A stretch of 64,000 nucleotides of DNA from Hydractinia symbiolongicarpus (taxonomy: Eukaryota > Cnidaria > Hydrozoa > Anthoathecata > Hydractiniidae), in the NCBI RefSeq assembly GCF_029227915.1, contig NC_079881.1, forward strand, positions 2,852,001-2,916,000, in the 5' to 3' direction. Below are positions 54,106-64,000 of this stretch, piece after piece. The stretch's first letter is position 1, and each line of letters starts with the position of its first letter. The translations under genes were made by a program, and so were the position numbers. The notes beneath the pieces were generated by a model. The model had not been told where the DNA came from and did no database searches. It saw only the letters and a list, made by a program, of their open reading frames with translations.

Positions 54106-55599
54106 TGTTAAAAGCGATATAACTTAGTAATATGGGAAAAATGTCACTAAATACATGTTGGTACGAATATGTGACGCAACCGTTGTATCTCAAACGGATT
54201 GATACCGCCAAGAAGTCAATGAGATGTAGTTTTTGAGAATGTCTCTATTTCTTCAGTGCGTGCTAACGGCCAGGATTGGTTCCACAGTAAAAAAAGACTT
54301 ATTTATCTAAATTTTTAAAAACAACGCTACCACAGAGCATAGTGTATTCGCTGAATTCCAGCAATCATGTCGAATTAAGAAGAATGTTATTTCTTGTAGT
54401 CGAACTGGCACATTTATCACATTTATAAGGTCACAGGCCATAGTTAGTTCAATTAAGTCCCACAGTCAATCGTTTCATTGTTAACAGCGATATAATTAGT
54501 AATATCGGAAAAATGTCGCTAAATACATGTTGGTACGAATATGTAACGCAGCCGTTGTATCTCAAACTGATTGATACTGCCACAAAGTCGGTGAGATTTA
54601 GTTTTTTGAGAATGTCTCTATTTCTTCAGTGCGTGCTAACGGCCAGGATTGGTCCCACAGTATATAAAAACTTATTTATCTAAATTTTTAAAAAAAGCGC
54701 TACCACAGAGCCTAGTGTACTCGCTGAATTCCAGCAATCATGTCGAATTAAGAAAAATGTTATTCCTTGGAGTCCAATTGGCTCATTTATCGCATTTATA
54801 AGGTCACAGTCTAGAATCAGTTCAATTAAGTCCCACAGTCAATCGCTTCACTGTTAAAAGCGGTACAACTTAGTAATATTGGAAAAAAATCACTAAACAT
54901 ATGTTGGTACGAATATGTGACGCAACCGTTGTAACTCAAACGGACTGATACCGTTAGAACGTCATTGAAATGTAATTTTTGAAACAGTCTCTATTTCTTC
55001 AGCGCGCGATAACAGCTAGGCTTGGTTCCACAGTAAAAAATGACTTATTTATCTCAATTTTTAAATGAAGCGCTTCCACAGCGCCCAGTGTAATCGCTGA
55101 GTTCCAACAATCATGTCAAAGTAAGAAGAATATTGCTTTTTAGAGTCCAGTTGGCTCACTTATCACATTTATAAGGTCAAAGGCCAAAGTTAGTTCAATT
55201 AAGTCCCACAGTCAATCATTTCATTTTTAAAAGCGATATAACTTAGTAATATCGGAAAACTGTCACTAAATACATGTTGGTACGAATATGTGACGAAACC
55301 GTTTTAACTCAAAGTGACTGATACCGTTAGAACGTCATTGAATATAGTTTTTGAAATTGTGTCTATTTTTCAGCGCGCAATAACGGCTAGGATTGGTCCC
55401 ACAGTAAAAAATGACTTATTTATCTCAATTTTTAAATGAAGCGCTTCCACAGCGCCCAGTGTAATCGCTGAGTTCCAACAATCATGTCGAATTAAGAAGA
55501 ATGTTATTTCTTGGAGTCCAGCTGGCTCACTTATCACATTTATAACGTTACATGCCAAAGGTAGTTGAATTAAGTCCCACAGTCAATCATTTCATTGTT
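54106..55599. repeat. four-monomer higher-order repeat, 1490 bp, copy 1
   Basis: Anchors 54275, 54648, 55021 and 55392 match 55765, 56138, 56511 and 56882 (spacing 373, 373, 371 and 373). The unit starts inside monomer 53902, which has a family-3 head and switches at GTTAAAAGCGATAT to the tail type of 55392. The members carry ACAACGCTACCACAG, CACAGTATATAAAAAC, GGCTTGGTTCC and CAGCTGGCTCAC respectively. Confidence 0.88.
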
Positions 55600-58500
55600 A
55601 AAAGCGATATAACTTAGTAATATGGGAAAAATGTCACTAAATACATGTTGGTACGAATATGTGACGCAACCGTTGTATCTCAAACGGATTGATACCGCCA
55701 AGAAGTCAATGAGATGTAGTTTTTGAGAATGTCTCTATTTCTTCAGTGCGTGCTAACGGCCAGGATTGGTTCCACAGTAAAAAAAGACTTATTTATCTAA
55801 ATTTTTAAAAACAACGCTACCACAGAGCATAGTGTATTCGCTGAATTCCAGCAATCATGTCGAATTAAGAAGAATGTTATTTCTTGTAGTCGAACTGGCA
55901 CATTTATCACATTTATAAGGTCACAGGCCATAGTTAGTTCAATTAAGTCCCACAGTCAATCGTTTCATTGTTAACAGCGATATAATTAGTAATATCGGAA
56001 AAATGTCGCTAAATACATGTTGGTACGAATATGTAACGCAGCCGTTGTATCTCAAACTGATTGATACTGCCACAAAGTCGGTGAGATTTAGTTTTTTGAG
56101 AATGTCTCTATTTCTTCAGTGCGTGCTAACGGCCAGGATTGGTCCCACAGTATATAAAAACTTATTTATCTAAATTTTTAAAAAAAGCGCTACCACAGAG
56201 CCTAGTGTACTCGCTGAATTCCAGCAATCATGTCGAATTAAGAAAAATGTTATTCCTTGGAGTCCAATTGGCTCATTTATCGCATTTATAAGGTCACAGT
56301 CTAGAATCAGTTCAATTAAGTCCCACAGTCAATCGCTTCACTGTTAAAAGCGGTACAACTTAGTAATATTGGAAAAAAATCACTAAACATATGTTGGTAC
56401 GAATATGTGACGCAACCGTTGTAACTCAAACGGACTGATACCGTTAGAACGTCATTGAAATGTAATTTTTGAAACAGTCTCTATTTCTTCAGCGCGCGAT
56501 AACGGCTAGGCTTGGTTCCACAGTAAAAAATGACTTATTTATCTCAATTTTTAAATGAAGCGCTTCCACAGCGCCCAGTGTAATCGCTGAGTTCCAACAA
56601 TCATGTCAAAGTAAGAAGAATATTGCTTTTTAGAGTCCAGTTGGCTCACTTATCACATTTATAAGGTCAAAGGCCAAAGTTAGTTCAATTAAGTCCCACA
56701 GTCAATCATTTCATTTTTAAAAGCGATATAACTTAGTAATATCGGAAAACTGTCACTAAATACATGTTGGTACGAATATGTGACGAAACCGTTTTAACTC
56801 AAAGTGACTGATACCGTTAGAACGTCATTGAATATAGTTTTTGAAATTGTGTCTATTTTTCAGCGCGCAATAACGGCTAGGATTGGTCCCACAGTAAAAA
56901 ATGACTTATTTATCTCAATTTTTAAATGAAGCGCTTCCACAGCGCCCAGTGTAATCGCTGAGTTCCAACAATCATGTCAAAGTAAGAAGAATGTTATTTC
57001 TTGGAGTCCAGCTGGCTCACTTATCACATTTATAACGTTACATGCCAAAGGTAGTTGAATTAAGTCCCACAGTCAATCATTTCATTGTTAAAAGCGATAT
57101 AACTTAGTAATATCGGAAAAATGTCACTAAATACATGTTGGTACGAATATGTGACGCAACCGTTGTATCTCAAACGGATTGATACCGCCAAGAAGTCAAT
57201 GAGATGTAGTATTTGAAAATGTCTCTATTTCTTCAGTGAGTGCTAACGGCCAGGGTTGGTTCCACAGTAAAGAAAGACTTATTAATCTAAATTTTTTAAT
57301 GAAGCGCTTCCACAGCGCCCAGTGTAATCGCTGATTTCCAACAATCATGTCAAATTAGGAAGAATGTTATTTCTTGGAGTCCAATTGTCTCATTTATCAC
57401 ATTTATCAGGTCACAGTCCAAAGTTAGCTCAATTAAGTCCCACAGTCAATCATTTCATTGTTAAAAGCGATATAACTTAGTAATATCGGAAAAATGTCAC
57501 TAAATACATGTTGGTACGAATATGTAACACAACCGTTGTATCTCAAACGGATTGGTACCACCAAGAAGTCAATGAGATGTAGTTTTTGAGAATGTCTCTA
57601 TTTCTTCAGTGAGTGCTAACGGCCAGGATTGGTTGCACAGTAAAAAAAGACTTATTTATCTAAATTTTCAAAAATGCGCTACCACAGAGCATTGTGTATT
57701 CGCTGAATTCCAGCAATCATGTCGAATTAAGAAGAATGTTATTCCTTGGATCCAATTGGCTCATTTATCACACTCATCAGGTCACAGTCCAAAGTTAGTT
57801 CAATTAAGTCCCACTGTCAATCGTTTCACTAATAAAAGCGATGCAACCTAGTAATATCAGAGAAATATCGCAAAATTAATGTTGGTACGAATATGTGACG
57901 CAACCGTTGTAACTCAAACGGACTTATACCGTCAGAAAGTCAATGAAATGTAGTTTTTAAAGCTGTTGCTACTTCTTCAGAGCACGATAACGTCTAGGAT
58001 TGGTCCCACAGTAAAAAATGACTTATTAATCTAAATTTTTTAATGAAGCGCTTCCACAGCGCCCAGTGTAATCGCTGATTTCCAACAATCATGTCAAATT
58101 AGGAAGAATGTTATTTCTTGGAGTCCAATTGTCTCATTTATCACATTTATCAGGTCACAGTCCAAAGTTAGTTCAATTAAGTCCCACTGTCAATCGTTTC
58201 ACTAATAAAAGCGATGCAACCTAGTAATATCAGAGAAATATCGCAAAATTAATGTTGGTACGAATATGTGACCCAACCGTTGTATCTCAAACGGATTGAT
58301 GCCGTTAGAAAGTCAATGAAATGTAGTTTTTGAACCTTTAGCTACTTCTTCAGAGCACGATAACGTCTAGGATTGGTCCCACAGTAAAAAATGACTTTTT
58401 TATTTAAATTTTTAAATAAAGCGCTACCACAACGCCCAGTGTAACCGCTGAGTTCCGGCAATCATGTCGAATTAAGAAGAATGTTATTCCTTGTAGTCCA

Positions 58501-59499
58501 AATGGCCCATTTATCGCATTTAAAAGATCACAGTCCAGAATCAGTTTAATTAAGTCCCACAGTCAATCGTTTCACTGTTAGAAGCGATGCAACCTAGTAA
58601 TACCGGAAAAATGTCAGTAAATACATGTTGGTACGAATATGTGACGCAGCCGTTGTATCTCAAACGGTTTGATACCGCCACGAAGTCAATGAGATGTAGT
58701 TTTTGACAATGTCTCTATTTCTTCAGTGCGTGCTAACGGACAGGATTGGTCCCACAGTAAAAAAAGACTTTTTTATCTAAATTTTTAAAAAAAGCGCTAC
58801 CACAGAGCATAGTGTACTTGCTGAAATCCAGCAATCATGTCAATTTAAGAAGAATGTTATTTCTTGTAGTCGAACTGGCACATTTATCACATTTATAAGG
58901 TCACAGGCCAAAGTTAGTTTAATTAAGTCCCACAGTCAATCGTTTCATTGTTAACAGCGATATAATTAGTAATATCGGAAAAATGTCGCTAAATACATGT
59001 TGGTACGAATATGTAACGCAGCCGTTGTATCTCAAACGGATTGATACTGCCACAAAGTCGGTGAGATTTAGTTTTTGAGAATGTCTCTATTTCTTCAGTG
59101 CGTGCTAACGGCCAGGATTGGTCCCACAGTATATAAAAACTTATTTATCTAAATTTTTTAAAAAAGCGCTACCACAGAGCCTAGTGTACTCGCTGAATTC
59201 CAGCAATCATGTCGAATTAAGAAAAATGTTATTCCTTGGAGTCCAATTGGCTCATTCATCGCATTTATAAGGTCACAGTCTAGAATCAGTTCAATTAAGT
59301 CCCACAGTCAATCGCTTCACTGTTAAAAGCGATACAACTTAGTAACATTGGAAAAAAATCACTAAATACATGTTGCTGCGAATATGTGACGCAACCGTTG
59401 TAACTCAAAGGGACTAATACCGTTAGAACGTCATTGAAATATAGTTTTTGAAACTGTCTCTATTTCTTCAGCGCGCGATAACGGCTAGGATTGGTCCCA
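55031..59499. repeat. twelve-monomer higher-order repeat, 4469 bp, copy 1
   Basis: All anchors from 55392 to 59490 recur exactly 4469 bp later (59861 to 63959). The unit overlaps the 1490-bp duplication and so contains one of its copies as a sub-block. It also holds the chain 57255, 57628, 57999, 58372, 58745 and 59117, whose individual members occur in other orders at 46539-47656 and 52413-53902. The boundary falls inside monomers 55021 and 59490, whose heads differ (GGCTTGGTTCC against GGATTGGTCCC) while their bodies agree. Confidence 0.9.
55600..57210. repeat. four-monomer higher-order repeat, 1490 bp, copy 2
   Basis: It is nearly identical to copy 1. Differences seen include AACGGCTAGGC for AACAGCTAGGC (near 56501), GTCAAAGTAAG for GTCGAATTAAG (near 56975) and TATCGG for TATGGG (near 57113). 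Homology to copy 1 ends near 57210, where a family-2 head with CAGTGAGTGC appears. A third occurrence of the same four monomers, at 60234, 60607, 60980 and 61351, is part of the twelve-monomer unit. Confidence 0.88.
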
Positions 59500-62400
59500 C
59501 AGTAAAAAATGACTTATTTATCTCAATTTTTAAATGAAGCGCTTCCACAGCGCCCAGTGTAATCGCTGAGTTCCAACAATCATGTCAAAGTAAGAAGAAT
59601 ATTGTTTTTTAGAGTCCAGTTGGCTCACTTATCACATTTATAAGGTCAAAGGCCAAAGTTAGTTCAATTAAGTCCCACAGTCAATCATTTCATTTTTAAA
59701 AGCGATATAACTTAGTAATATCGGAAAACTGTCACTAAATACATGTTGGTACGAATATGTGACGAAACCGTTTTAACTCAAAGTGACTGATACCGTTAGA
59801 ACGTCATTGAATATAGTTTTTGAAATTGTGTCTATTTTTCAGCGCGCAATAACGGCTAGGATTGGTCCCACAGTAAAAAATGACTTATTTATCTCAATTT
59901 TTAAATGAAGCGCTTCCACAGCGCCCAGTGTAATCGCTGAGTTCCAACAATCATGTCAAAGTAAGAAGAATGTTATTTCTTGGAGTCCAGCTGGCTCACT
60001 TATCACATTTATATCGTTACAGGCCAAAGGTAGTTGAATTAAGTCCCACAGTCAATCATTTCATTGTTAAAAGCGATATAACTTAGTAATATGGGAAAAA
60101 TGTCACTAAATACATGTTGGTACGAATATGTGACGCAACCGTTGTATCTCAAACGGATTGATACCGCCAAGAAGTCAATGAGATGTAGTTTTTGATAATG
60201 TCTCTATTTCTTCAGTGCGTGCTAACGGCCAGGATTGGTTCCACAGTAAAAAAAGACTTATTTATCTAAATTTTTAAAAACAACGCTACCACAGAGCATA
60301 GTGTATTCGCTGAATTCCAGCAATCATGTCGAATTAAGAAGAATGTTATTTCTTGTAGTCGAACTGGCACATTTATCACATTTATAAGGTCACAGGCCAT
60401 AGTTAGTTCAATTAAGTCCCACAGTCAATCATTTCATTGTTAACAGCGATATAATTAGTAATATCGGAAAAATGTCGCTAAATACATGTTGGTACGAATA
60501 TGTAACGCAGCCGTTGTATCTCAAACTGATTGATACTGCCACAAAGTCGGTGAGATTTAGTTTTTTGAGAATGTCTCTATTTCTTCAGTGCGTGCTAACG
60601 GCCAGGAATGGTCCCACAGTATATAAAAACTTATTTATCTAAATTTTTAAAAAAAGCGCTACCACAGAGCCTAGTGTACTCGCTGAATTCCAGCAATCAT
60701 GTCGAATTAAGAAAAATGTTATTCCTTGGAGTCCAATTGGCTCATTTATCGCATTTATAAGGTCACAGTCTAGAATCAGTTCAATTAAGTCCCACAGTCA
60801 ATCGCTTCACTGTTAAAAGCGGTACAACTTAGTAATATTGGAAAAAAATCACTAAACATATGTTGGTACGAATATGTGACGCAACCGTTGTAACTCAAAC
60901 GGACTGATACCGTTAGAACGTCATTGAAATGTAATTTTTGAAACAGTCTCTATTTCTTCAGCGCGCGATAACGGCTAGGCTTGGTTCCACAGTAAAAAAT
61001 GACTTATTTATCTCAATTTTTAAATGAAGCGCTTCCACAGCGCCCAGTGTAATCGCTGAGTTCCAACAATCATGTCAAAGTAAGAAGAATATTGCTTTTT
61101 AGAGTCCAGTTGGCTCACTTATCACATTTATAAGGTCAAAGGCCAAAGTTAGTTCAATTAAGTCCCACAGTCAATCATTTCATTTTTAAAAGCGATATAA
61201 CTTAGTAATATCGGAAAACTGTCACTAAATACATGTTGGTACGAATATGTGACGAAACCGTTTTAACTCAAAGTGACTGATACCGTTAGAACGTCATTGA
61301 ATATAGTTTTTGAAATTGTGTCTATTTTTCAGCGCGCAATAACGGCTAGGATTGGTCCCACAGTAAAAAATGACTTATTTATCTCAATTTTTAAATGAAG
61401 CGCTTCCACAGCGCCCAGTGTAATCGCTGAGTTCCAACAATCATGTCAAAGTAAGAAGAATGTTATTTCTTGGAGTCCAGCTGGCTCACTTATCACATTT
61501 ATAACGTTACATGCCAAAGGTAGTTGAATTAAGTCCCACAGTCAATCATTTCATTGTTAAAAGCGATATAACTTAGTAATATCGGAAAAATGTCACTAAA
61601 TACATGTTGGTACGAATATGTGACGCAACCGTTGTATCTCAAACGGATTGATACCGCCAAGAAGTCAATGAGATGTAGTATTTGAAAATGTCTCTATTTC
61701 TTCAGTGAGTGCTAACGGCCAGGGTTGGTTCCACAGTAAAGAAAGACTTATTAATCTAAATTTTTTAATGAAGCGCTTCCACAGCGCCCAGTGTAATCGC
61801 TGATTTCCAACAATCATGTCAAATTAGGAAGAATGTTATTTCTTGGAGTCCAATTGTCTCATTTATCACATTTATCAGGTCACAGTCCAAAGTTAGCTCA
61901 ATTACGTCCCACAGTCAATCATTTCATTGTTAAAAGCGATATAACTTAGTAATATCGGAAAAATGTCACTAAATACATGTTGGTACGAATATGTAACACA
62001 ACCGTTGTATCTCAAACGGATTGGTACCACCAAGAAGTCAATGAGATGTAGTTTTTGAGAATGTCTCTATTTCTTCAGTGAGTGCTAACGGCCAGGATTG
62101 GTTGCACAGTAAAAAAAGACTTATTTATCTAAATTTTCAAAAATGCGCTACCACAGAGCATTGTGTATTCGCTGAATTCCAGCAATCATGTCGAATTAAG
62201 AAGAATGTTATTCCTTGGATCCAATTGGCTCATTTATCACACTCATCAGGTCACAGTCCAAAGTTAGTTCAATTAAGTCCCACTGTCAATCGTTTCACTA
62301 ATAAAAGCGATGCAACCTAGTAATATCAGAGAAATATCGCAAAATTAATGTTGGTACGAATATGTGACGCAACCGTTGTAACTCAAACGGACTTATACCG

Positions 62401-63968
62401 TCAGAAAGTCAATGAAATGTAGTTTTTAAAGCTGTTGCTACTTCTTCAGAGCACGATAACGTCTAGGATTGGTCCCACAGTAAAAAATGACTTATTAATC
62501 TAAATTTTTTAATGAAGCGCTTCCACAGCGCCCAGTGTAATCGCTGATTTCCAACAATCATGTCAAATTAGGAAGAATGTTATTTCTTGGAGTCCAATTG
62601 TCTCATTTATCACATTTATCAGGTCACAGTCCAAAGTTAGTTCAATTAAGTCCCACTGTCAATCGTTTCACTAATAAAAGCGATGCAACCTAGTAATATC
62701 AGAGAAATATCGCAAAATTAATGTTGGTACGAATATGTGACCCAACCGTTGTATCTCAAACGGATTGATGCCGTTAGAAAGTCAATGAAATGTAGTTTTT
62801 GAACCTTTAGCTACTTCTTCAGAGCACGATAACGTCTAGGATTGGTCCCACAGTAAAAAATGACTTTTTTATTTAAATTTTTAAATAAAGCGCTACCACA
62901 ACGCCCAGTGTAACCGCTGAGTTCCGGCAATCATGTCGAATTAAGAAGAATGTTATTCCTTGTAGTCCAAATGGCCCATTTATCGCATTTAAAAGATCAC
63001 AGTCCAGAATCAGTTTAATTAAGTCCCACAGTCAATCGTTTCACTGTTAGAAGCGATGCAACCTAGTAATACCGGAAAAATGTCAGTAAATACATGTTGG
63101 TACGAATATGTGACGCAGCCGTTGTATCTCAAACGGTTTGATACCGCCACGAAGTCAATGAGATGTAGTTTTTGACAATGTCTCTATTTCTTCAGTGCGT
63201 GCTAACGGACAGGATTGGTCCCACAGTAAAAAAAGACTTTTTTATCTAAATTTTTAAAAAAAGCGCTACCACAGAGCATAGTGTACTTGCTGAAATCCAG
63301 CAATCATGTCAATTTAAGAAGAATGTTATTTCTTGTAGTCGAACTGGCACATTTATCACATTTATAAGGTCACAGGCCAAAGTTAGTTTAATTAAGTCCC
63401 ACAGTCAATCGTTTCATTGTTAACAGCGATATAATTAGTAATATCGGAAAAATGTCGCTAAATACATGTTGGTACGAATATGTAACGCAGCCGTTGTATC
63501 TCAAACGGATTGATACTGCCACAAAGTCGGTGAGATTTAGTTTTTGAGAATGTCTCTATTTCTTCAGTGCGTGCTAACGGCCAGGATTGGTCCCACAGTA
63601 TATAAAAACTTATTTATCTAAATTTTTTAAAAAAGCGCTACCACAGAGCCTAGTGTACTCGCTGAATTCCAGCAATCATGTCGAATTAAGAAAAATGTTA
63701 TTCCTTGGAGTCCAATTGGCTCATTCATCGCATTTATAAGGTCACAGTCTAGAATCAGTTCAATTAAGTCCCACAGTCAATCGCTTCACTGTTAAAAGCG
63801 ATACAACTTAGTAACATTGGAAAAAAATCACTAAATACATGTTGCTGCGAATATGTGACGCAACCGTTGTAACTCAAAGGGACTAATACCGTTAGAACGT
63901 CATTGAAATATAGTTTTTGAAACTGTCTCTATTTCTTCAGCGCGCGATAACGGCTAGGATTGGTCCCA
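59500..63968. repeat. twelve-monomer higher-order repeat, 4469 bp, copy 2
   Basis: Across 57255-59490 against 61724-63959 I noticed only one clear difference (ATTACGTCCC near 61901 for ATTAAGTCCC). Further left there are a few more, for example ATATCGTTACAGG at 60011 for ATAACGTTACATG, and TTGATAATG at 60193 for TTGAGAATG. The last 40 bp of the window begin a monomer identical to the one at 59490, so a third copy probably follows. Near identity means very recent amplification, or possibly an assembly artefact. Confidence 0.9.
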
Positions 63969-64000
63969 CAGTAAAAAATGACTTATTTATCTCAATTTTT

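Larger units (their letters stand above)
1..64000. repeat. 373-bp satellite DNA array filling the window
   Basis: Seen: the segment around ATTGGTCCCACAGT recurs every 371-375 bp from position 26 to 63959 (174 sites). The rest of each period aligns along its full length, always in the same orientation. The only exceptions are six 282-bp units. Both window ends cut through a monomer, so the array continues on each side. There is no interspersed transposon, unique spacer or inverted block. One representative family-1 monomer is about 37.5% G+C. Known: kilobase-scale head-to-tail arrays of repeats a few hundred bp long are typical of centromeric, pericentromeric and sex-chromosome heterochromatin. 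Inferred: this is a centromere-type or sex-linked satellite of an animal, possibly an insect. No protein-coding role is supported; transcription into non-coding RNA cannot be judged from the sequence. Confidence 0.98.
49301..64000. repeat. array segment 5: near-identical higher-order repeats
   Basis: Anchors are at 49429, 49802, 50175, 50548, 50921, 51294, 51667, 52040, 52413, 52786, 53158, 53529, 53902, 54275, 54648, 55021, 55392, 55765, 56138, 56511, 56882, 57255, 57628, 57999, 58372, 58745, 59117, 59490, 59861, 60234, 60607, 60980, 61351, 61724, 62097, 62468, 62841, 63214, 63586 and 63959. Spacings are only 371, 372 or 373 bp, and the pattern of spacings repeats with the units. No gene or inserted element was seen. 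Confidence 0.95.

Noticed and set aside
1-64000. CRISPR array
   Set aside because: The whole 373-bp unit is repeated. There are no short identical repeats separated by unrelated spacers, and no associated genes.
1-64000. CENP-B box
   Set aside because: I looked for TTCG followed by A and CGGG at the required spacing in the monomer and found no match on either strand.
1-64000. Ribosomal spacer repeats, histone clusters or other gene-bearing tandem arrays
   Set aside because: No conserved rRNA, tRNA or histone sequence was seen, and the period is too short to hold a gene plus spacer.

Overview
The whole 64-kb window is one uninterrupted tandem array of a satellite DNA with a basic period of 373 bp. 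I placed 174 consecutive anchor sites (the first A of ATTGGT or its variant, one per monomer) from position 26 to 63959. Of the 173 intervals between them, 167 are 371-375 bp and six are exactly 282 bp. All monomers lie in the same orientation. I found no unique sequence, no inserted transposon, no RNA gene and no credible protein-coding gene. Every reading frame is closed within each repeat. Because 373 is not a multiple of 3, a frame running through the array meets the stops of all three phases. The longest open frames are about 80 codons and are fragments of the repeat.

The sequence fits eukaryotic constitutive heterochromatin: centromeric, pericentromeric, or a sex chromosome. One representative monomer, counted by hand at 22772-23143 and its close relatives, is about 37.5% G+C. 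Its CpG count is about equal to expectation (roughly 15 seen against 13 expected). This argues against long-term germline CpG methylation, so an insect or other lightly methylating animal is more likely than a vertebrate. I cannot name the species. The 373-bp period matches the length of a Y-linked Anopheles gambiae satellite I remember as AgY373, but that is a match of length only.

Monomers fall into a few interdigitated families. Family 1 has a GCGCGCGATAACGGCTAGG head and GAAGCGCTTCCACAGCGC. Family 2 has a GTGCGTGCTAACGGCCAGG head and GCGCTACCACAGAGC or GCTCTACCAAAGAGC. Family 3 has an AGCACGATAACGTCTAGG head and GCGCTACCACAACGCC. Many monomers are mosaics with the head of one family and the tail of another.

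Layout: 1-9290 holds a three-monomer duplication and a ten-monomer (3.73 kb) duplication. 9291-19000 is more heterogeneous, with short 2-, 3- and 4-monomer duplications. 19001-33250 has partial four-monomer units, a three-copy two-monomer (746 bp) unit and a 1492-bp unit repeated twice. 33251-49300 is a shuffled zone holding five of the six 282-bp deleted monomers. 49301-64000 has near-identical higher-order repeats: 1492 bp twice, 1490 bp twice and a twelve-monomer unit of 4469 bp whose two copies fill the right end. The window therefore preserves a record of higher-order repeat birth by in-register unequal exchange.
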